Part shown: piece after piece, positions 60,668 through 64,000 of the stretch
How the letters are laid out: the number at the start of each line of letters is the position of its first letter
Position numbering within the stretch: the first letter of the stretch is position 1
NCBI RefSeq assembly: GCF_030067675.1
Contig: NZ_JASJEV010000011.1
Coordinates: forward strand, 1 to 64,000
Source: Chelatococcus albus
Lineage (GTDB): Bacteria; Pseudomonadota; Alphaproteobacteria; Rhizobiales; Beijerinckiaceae
Length of the DNA: 64,000 nucleotides
Direction of reading: 5' to 3'
The notes under the pieces: generated by a model
What the model saw: only the letters and a program-made list of their open reading frames with translations
What the model was told of the DNA's origin: nothing
The model's database searches: none
Translations under genes and position numbers: made by a program

Positions 60668-61099
60668 ATGACGATCGACGAGACGGACCGCACCCTCCTG
60701 ACCCTGCTGCGCGAGAACGCCCGTGCGTCGACCGCTGAACTCGCGCGCAGGCTCGGTCTGTCGCGCACCACCGTGCAGAGCCGCATCGAGCGCCTGGAGC
60801 GGCGCGGCATCATCGCCGGCTACGGCGTGCGCCTGTCGGATGACTACGAGCGCGGCCTCGTCAAGGCGCATGTGCTCATCACCGCCATGCCGAAGCTCGC
60901 CCAGCGCGTGGAGGCGGAGCTGCGGCGCATCATGGAGGTGCGCACGCTGCATTCGGTCAGTGGCTCCTTCGACATGATTGCCATCGTCGTCGCCCCTTCG
61001 ATCAGCGAGCTCGACCTCCTCATCGACCGTATCGGGGCGCTCGACGGCGTGGAGCGCACCATGTCGTCCATCATCCTGTCGACACGGATCGACAGGTGA
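60668..61099 (+). CDS. Lrp/AsnC-family transcriptional regulator
   Basis: 143 residues. The N-terminal AsnC helix-turn-helix spans about 5-50 (DETDRTLLTLLRENARASTAE, then LSRTTVQSRIERLERRGIIAGY). The C-terminal RAM ligand domain spans about 65-140 (VKAHVLITAMP, VRTLHSVSGSFDMIAIV). It probably senses an amino acid and controls the divergent saccharopine dehydrogenase-like gene. Confidence 0.9.
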   Translation: MTIDETDRTLLTLLRENARASTAELARRLGLSRTTVQSRIERLERRGIIAGYGVRLSDDYERGLVKAHVLITAMPKLAQRVEAELRRIMEVRTLHSVSGSFDMIAIVVAPSISELDLLIDRIGALDGVERTMSSIILSTRIDR

Positions 61100-61641
61100 C
61101 GGCGGGAGGGTCGCGAGATCACCACCCCCGTCATCCCGGCGCCGAGCGCAGCGAGGAGCCCGGGACCGAGAACCGATGCGGGTGAACCAGAAGGCGCGGC
61201 GGCCGCCGCGCCCTTGCTTGCACCGTTGTCGTTTCTGGCCCCCGGACAGCCGCTCACGCGGCTTCCGGGGTGACAGGGAGGAGGTTCACGCGAAAACCAC
61301 CCCCGGTCATCCCGGGGCGGGGCCGGCAGGAGTGCGACTACTTGATGGCATAGGAATATTGTCTTGCGATTCTCCCGTCCCACCCCTCCGGCGGCCCAGG
61401 CCGTGATCGCCCGGGTCACCGACCGTACCCACCAGTGGCGGGAAAAAAGGTCAGCCCGCCAGAGCGTTCACGGAGCAAGCCTCAAACACCGGGGGCGGGA
61501 GCCGCGCCCCGGCCCCTCTCATGCATGCCCGCATGCCCCGCATGCGGCACCGCCGGACAGCCGGCGCCCGCCCCGCCGCGAGCCCTCCGCGTCAAACAGG
61601 CGGCGGAGATAAGGGCGCTGGAGGACGCCGGCGGCGCCTGC
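61100..61641. other. 542-bp intergenic region with repeat elements
   Basis: The left half holds the REP-like element described at 61130-61276 and a further half copy beginning GTCATCCCGGGG near 61308. The right half (about 61340-61641) has only GC-rich non-coding sequence with short local repeats such as GCATGCCCGCATGCCCCGCA. No gene, RNA or promoter could be supported. Confidence 0.5.
61130..61276. repeat. second REP-like inverted repeat copy
   Basis: The left arm GTCATCCCGGCGCCGAGCGC runs on to AGCCCGGGACCGAGAACCGATGC and the right arm ends CGGCTTCCGGGGTGACAGG; the outer parts are inverted and partly complementary. The arm text closely matches the element at 20979-21150 (GAACCGAT next to AGCCCGG). 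A partial third copy starts near 61308. Degenerate but recognisable. Confidence 0.55.
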
Positions 61642-62418
61642 TCACGCCGCCTGCTGCAGGGCCTCGTCCGCCGTCAGCGCCGTCTCGCGCGTACCCGAGA
61701 CGATGAGCTCGAGCACTTCCTTCTCGCTCGTGTGGCGGATGTAGCGGTCGCCGACGTTCTCGCCGCGCTTGAGCACCATGATGCGGTCGCCCACCTCGAA
61801 GATGTCGGTGAGGCGGTGGGAGATGATGATCTGCGCCACCCCCTGGCGCTTCAACTCCGCCATCGTCTCGAGCAGGCGCTCCGTCGCCATGACGGAGAGG
61901 TTCGCTGTCGGCTCGTCGAAAACGATGACCTGCGGCTCGAAGGAGATGGCGCGTGCGATGGCCACCGACTGCTGGCGCCCGCCCGACAGGCTTTCCACCT
62001 TCTGGAAGACGGAGTTGACGTCCACCTTCAGCCTGTCGAGCACCTTGCGCGCCTCTTCGTACATGCGCGGGCGGTCGACGAAGAGGCCGTAGCGCTTCGG
62101 CCAGCGCCCCAGGAAGATGTTCTGGCCCACGTCCATGTTCCCGCACAGGGCGAAGTCCTGGTAGATCATCTCGATGCCGACGTCGCGGCTCTCGTGCGGG
62201 CTCCTGAAATGGGTGGGCGCGCCGTTGACGAGCACCTCGCCCGCATCGCGGTGATAGGCGCCGGTGAGTACCTTCATCAGCGTCGACTTGCCGGCGGAAT
62301 TGTCGCCGACGAGGCCGAGGATCTCGCCCGGCATCAGGTGCAGGTCGACCCCCTTCAGCGCATGGACGGCGCCGAAGCTCTTCACGATGCCGCGCATCTC
62401 GACGATCGGGGTGGTCAT
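61642..62418 (-). CDS. sugar-type ABC transporter ATPase (single NBD, FrcA-like)
   Basis: 258 residues, one nucleotide-binding domain. Walker A reads GLVGDNSAGKST (Ser for the more common Gly), the Q-loop is MIYQDFALCGNMDV, the signature is LSGGRQQSVAIARA, Walker B is VIVFDEPTANLSV, and the switch His is in IIISHRLTDIF. Single-domain ATPases of this kind (FrcA/XylG-short) serve ribose/fructose-type importers. Its ATG overlaps the permease stop as TGATG. The sugar cannot be inferred; the binding-protein gene is outside the window. Confidence 0.88.
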   Translation of the reverse strand: MTTPIVEMRGIVKSFGAVHALKGVDLHLMPGEILGLVGDNSAGKSTLMKVLTGAYHRDAGEVLVNGAPTHFRSPHESRDVGIEMIYQDFALCGNMDVGQNIFLGRWPKRYGLFVDRPRMYEEARKVLDRLKVDVNSVFQKVESLSGGRQQSVAIARAISFEPQVIVFDEPTANLSVMATERLLETMAELKRQGVAQIIISHRLTDIFEVGDRIMVLKRGENVGDRYIRHTSEKEVLELIVSGTRETALTADEALQQAA

Positions 62419-64000
62419 CAGCGTGCCTCCGAGAGCTTGGCCTGAGCCCGCGCCTGCCATCTGCGGCGCCACTCGCCCAGGATGTCCTGCTGGCGGAACC
62501 AGATGTCGCCGAGCACGGCGGCGATCAGGATCAGGCCGATGAAGACGTTCATCCAGTGCTGCGGCATGACGAAGGAAGAGCCGTCCGGCAGGATGATCTG
62601 CAGCGACAGGAGCGAGCGGATGAGGGTTATGACGGCGGCGCCGGCGAGCGAGCCGATGATCGTGCCGTAGCCGCCGAAGATGGAGCCGCCGCCGATGATG
62701 ACGGAGGCGATCGCGTCGAGCTCGCGCAGGAGCCCCGCCGCCGGGTTGAAGCTGCGATAGTAGGCGACGTAGATGACGCCCGCCGCCGCCGCGCACATGG
62801 CCGAGAAGACGAGCGACAGGAAGCGCACGCGCGCCGTGTCGATGCCGGAATAGCTTGCCGCGCGCTCATTGCCCCCGGTGGCATAGACCTTCTGGCCGAA
62901 GGGCATGGCACCGAGCACGATGCCCGCGGCAATCGCCACGACGGCGAGGAAGATCGTCTGCACGCTCACCGCCCGCGCGAGGGCGAGGGCGAAACCGTCC
63001 GCCGGCGCCATCCCCATGGCGTTCAGGAGCTCGAACAGGTTGCGCCCGATGAGGTTGTAGCTCTCCGGAAAGCCCGAGAGCTGGCGGCCCGCCACCAGCC
63101 AGGCGGCGAGGCCGCGGGCGATGTAGAACATGCCGAGCGTGGCGACGAAGGCCGGCAGGCCGAGCCGCGTCGTGAGCCAGCCGTTGACCACGCCGCACAG
63201 CGTTCCGGCGAGGAAGGCGAGAAGGATCGCCGCCCCCGGATCGCCCCCCATCTCCTTCATGACGAAGGCGGCCGTGGCGCCCGAGAAGGCGAGCACCGAG
63301 CCCACAGACAAATCGATGTCGCCGTTGGCGATGACGAAGGTGAGCCCGACGGCGAGCAGCCCGATCTCCGTGAAGGCGAGCAGCAGGTTGAAGGAATTGT
63401 CGAGCGATCCCCAGAAGTCGGGCCTGAGCCACAGGCCCGTGAGCCACAGCGCCGCCATGAGCAGGATGGCGGCGGCATCCCGGCGATGCAGGAAGGCGCG
63501 CAGGCCGCGCGCGCCCACCCCCCGCGCTTCGCTCACCGCGCCCTTGGTCTGCACGCCGACGATCGCCGCCCCGCCGACCTCGAGCGCCGGCGGCGGCTCC
63601 TGGCCGAGGAGGCGGGCCTTGAGGCGGCCGAGGAGGTTGCGCCGCACGACCCATGGCTCGATGAGCACGGCGGCGAGGAGGATGAGGCCGAGGAAGGCCG
63701 GCACCGCGCCGGGCGGCAATTGCGCCAGCGCCGCGACCTCCATCTTCACCCCGCCGACGTCGATGACGCGCGTGATGGGCACGCCCTCGCGCAGCACCTT
63801 GTCGATGAGCACGACGAGGGCCGCGCCCATGCAGGCGCCGACGACGCGGCCGCGCCCGCCGACGATGGAGGCGCCGCCGACGATGACGGCGGCGATGACG
63901 ATGAGCTCCGCCCCCTGGCCGTACTGGGAGGTGACCCCCTTGTCCTGCGCCACGTTCATGAGGCCGGCGATCGCCGCGCAGAGCGAGGAGAGCACGAAGC
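62418..64000 (-). CDS. sugar-type ABC permease with two fused permease domains, 5' end outside window
   Basis: At least 527 codons, open to the right edge. Two BPD_transp_2 (RbsC/FrcC-type) units lie in tandem. The visible end of the first contains AELIVIAAVIVGGASIVGGRG. The second, from about codon 175 of the visible part, is complete: NGDIDLSVGSVLAFSGATAAF, the LGLPAFVATLGMFYIARGLAAW segment, TGGNERAASYSGIDT, and VIIGGGSIFGGYGTIIGSL. A linker of about 50 residues joins them. Normally two copies of a single-domain permease form the channel; here both halves are in one chain. The start codon is not visible. Confidence 0.85.
   Translation of the reverse strand, partial: FVLSSLCAAIAGLMNVAQDKGVTSQYGQGAELIVIAAVIVGGASIVGGRGRVVGACMGAALVVLIDKVLREGVPITRVIDVGGVKMEVAALAQLPPGAVPAFLGLILLAAVLIEPWVVRRNLLGRLKARLLGQEPPPALEVGGAAIVGVQTKGAVSEARGVGARGLRAFLHRRDAAAILLMAALWLTGLWLRPDFWGSLDNSFNLLLAFTEIGLLAVGLTFVIANGDIDLSVGSVLAFSGATAAFVMKEMGGDPGAAILLAFLAGTLCGVVNGWLTTRLGLPAFVATLGMFYIARGLAAWLVAGRQLSGFPESYNLIGRNLFELLNAMGMAPADGFALALARAVSVQTIFLAVVAIAAGIVLGAMPFGQKVYATGGNERAASYSGIDTARVRFLSLVFSAMCAAAAGVIYVAYYRSFNPAAGLLRELDAIASVIIGGGSIFGGYGTIIGSLAGAAVITLIRSLLSLQIILPDGSSFVMPQHWMNVFIGLILIAAVLGDIWFRQQDILGEWRRRWQARAQAKLSEAR

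Noticed and set aside
1-64000. CRISPR array, prophage or complete insertion sequence
   Set aside because: No regularly spaced repeats, no phage structural genes and no transposase were found in any frame.

Overview
The window is a very GC-rich stretch of a bacterial chromosome. It is most likely from an alphaproteobacterium of the Hyphomicrobiales (Rhizobiales), a relative of Methylobacterium, Chelatococcus or Salinarimonas type bacteria. This is inferred from the hmu heme-uptake arrangement, the fused NuoE/NuoF-type formate dehydrogenase subunit, the DUF3305/DUF3306 set and the lineage-typical inverted intergenic repeats. Genes are packed tightly, with many ATGA or GTGA stop/start overlaps.

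Left part (1-10.8 kb). A methylmalonate-semialdehyde dehydrogenase (cut by the window edge) and an omega-aminotransferase lie divergent to an XRE-cupin regulator, which fits beta-alanine or polyamine breakdown. Next is a minus-strand cluster of an amidase, two SDR dehydrogenases, a polysaccharide-deacetylase-fold hydrolase and a polyamine-type ABC importer. The importer looks decayed: one permease has a frameshift near its start, and only the C-terminal tail of the ATPase remains. A MarR regulator with strong palindromes follows, then a largely gene-free stretch with consecutive hairpins, a small secreted protein and a SIMPL-domain protein.

10.8-16.7 kb is a complete heme-acquisition locus: hmuVUT and hmuP on the minus strand, with a TonB-dependent heme receptor and an IsdG-like heme-degrading enzyme divergent from them.

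16.7-39.0 kb is the main feature, a formate dehydrogenase/molybdenum-cofactor island of about 22 kb. It holds fdhD, mobA, mobB, moeA and tusA; a WD40-cytochrome c fusion; a 680-residue poly-[4Fe-4S] protein; a biotin/lipoate-ligase-like protein that has lost its lysine; proteins of the DUF6505, DUF6352, DUF3305 and DUF3306 type; and a YdaS-HTH/TorD chaperone fusion. It also encodes two formate dehydrogenases. One is a membrane-bound, Tat-exported enzyme (FDH3-like, alpha/beta/gamma). The other is a soluble NAD-linked enzyme with a fused gamma-beta subunit (FDH1-like). The uncharacterised proteins probably form an assembly, regulation and electron-transfer module for the exported enzyme; that is inference.

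39-64 kb holds metabolic loci: a DUF2189 membrane protein; an HNH nuclease in a lower-GC patch beside tRNA-Ser(GCU); a sulfate ABC importer (cysA first) divergent from metZ; a sulfurtransferase, an OsmC protein and a phosphatase; thiBPQ under a TPP riboswitch; a TetR regulator and an old yellow enzyme gene interrupted by an in-frame TAG; a double cold-shock-domain protein; an LhgO-like oxidase; a HAD hydrolase; a saccharopine-dehydrogenase-like gene divergent from an Lrp regulator; and a sugar-type ABC importer with two fused permease halves that runs off the right edge.
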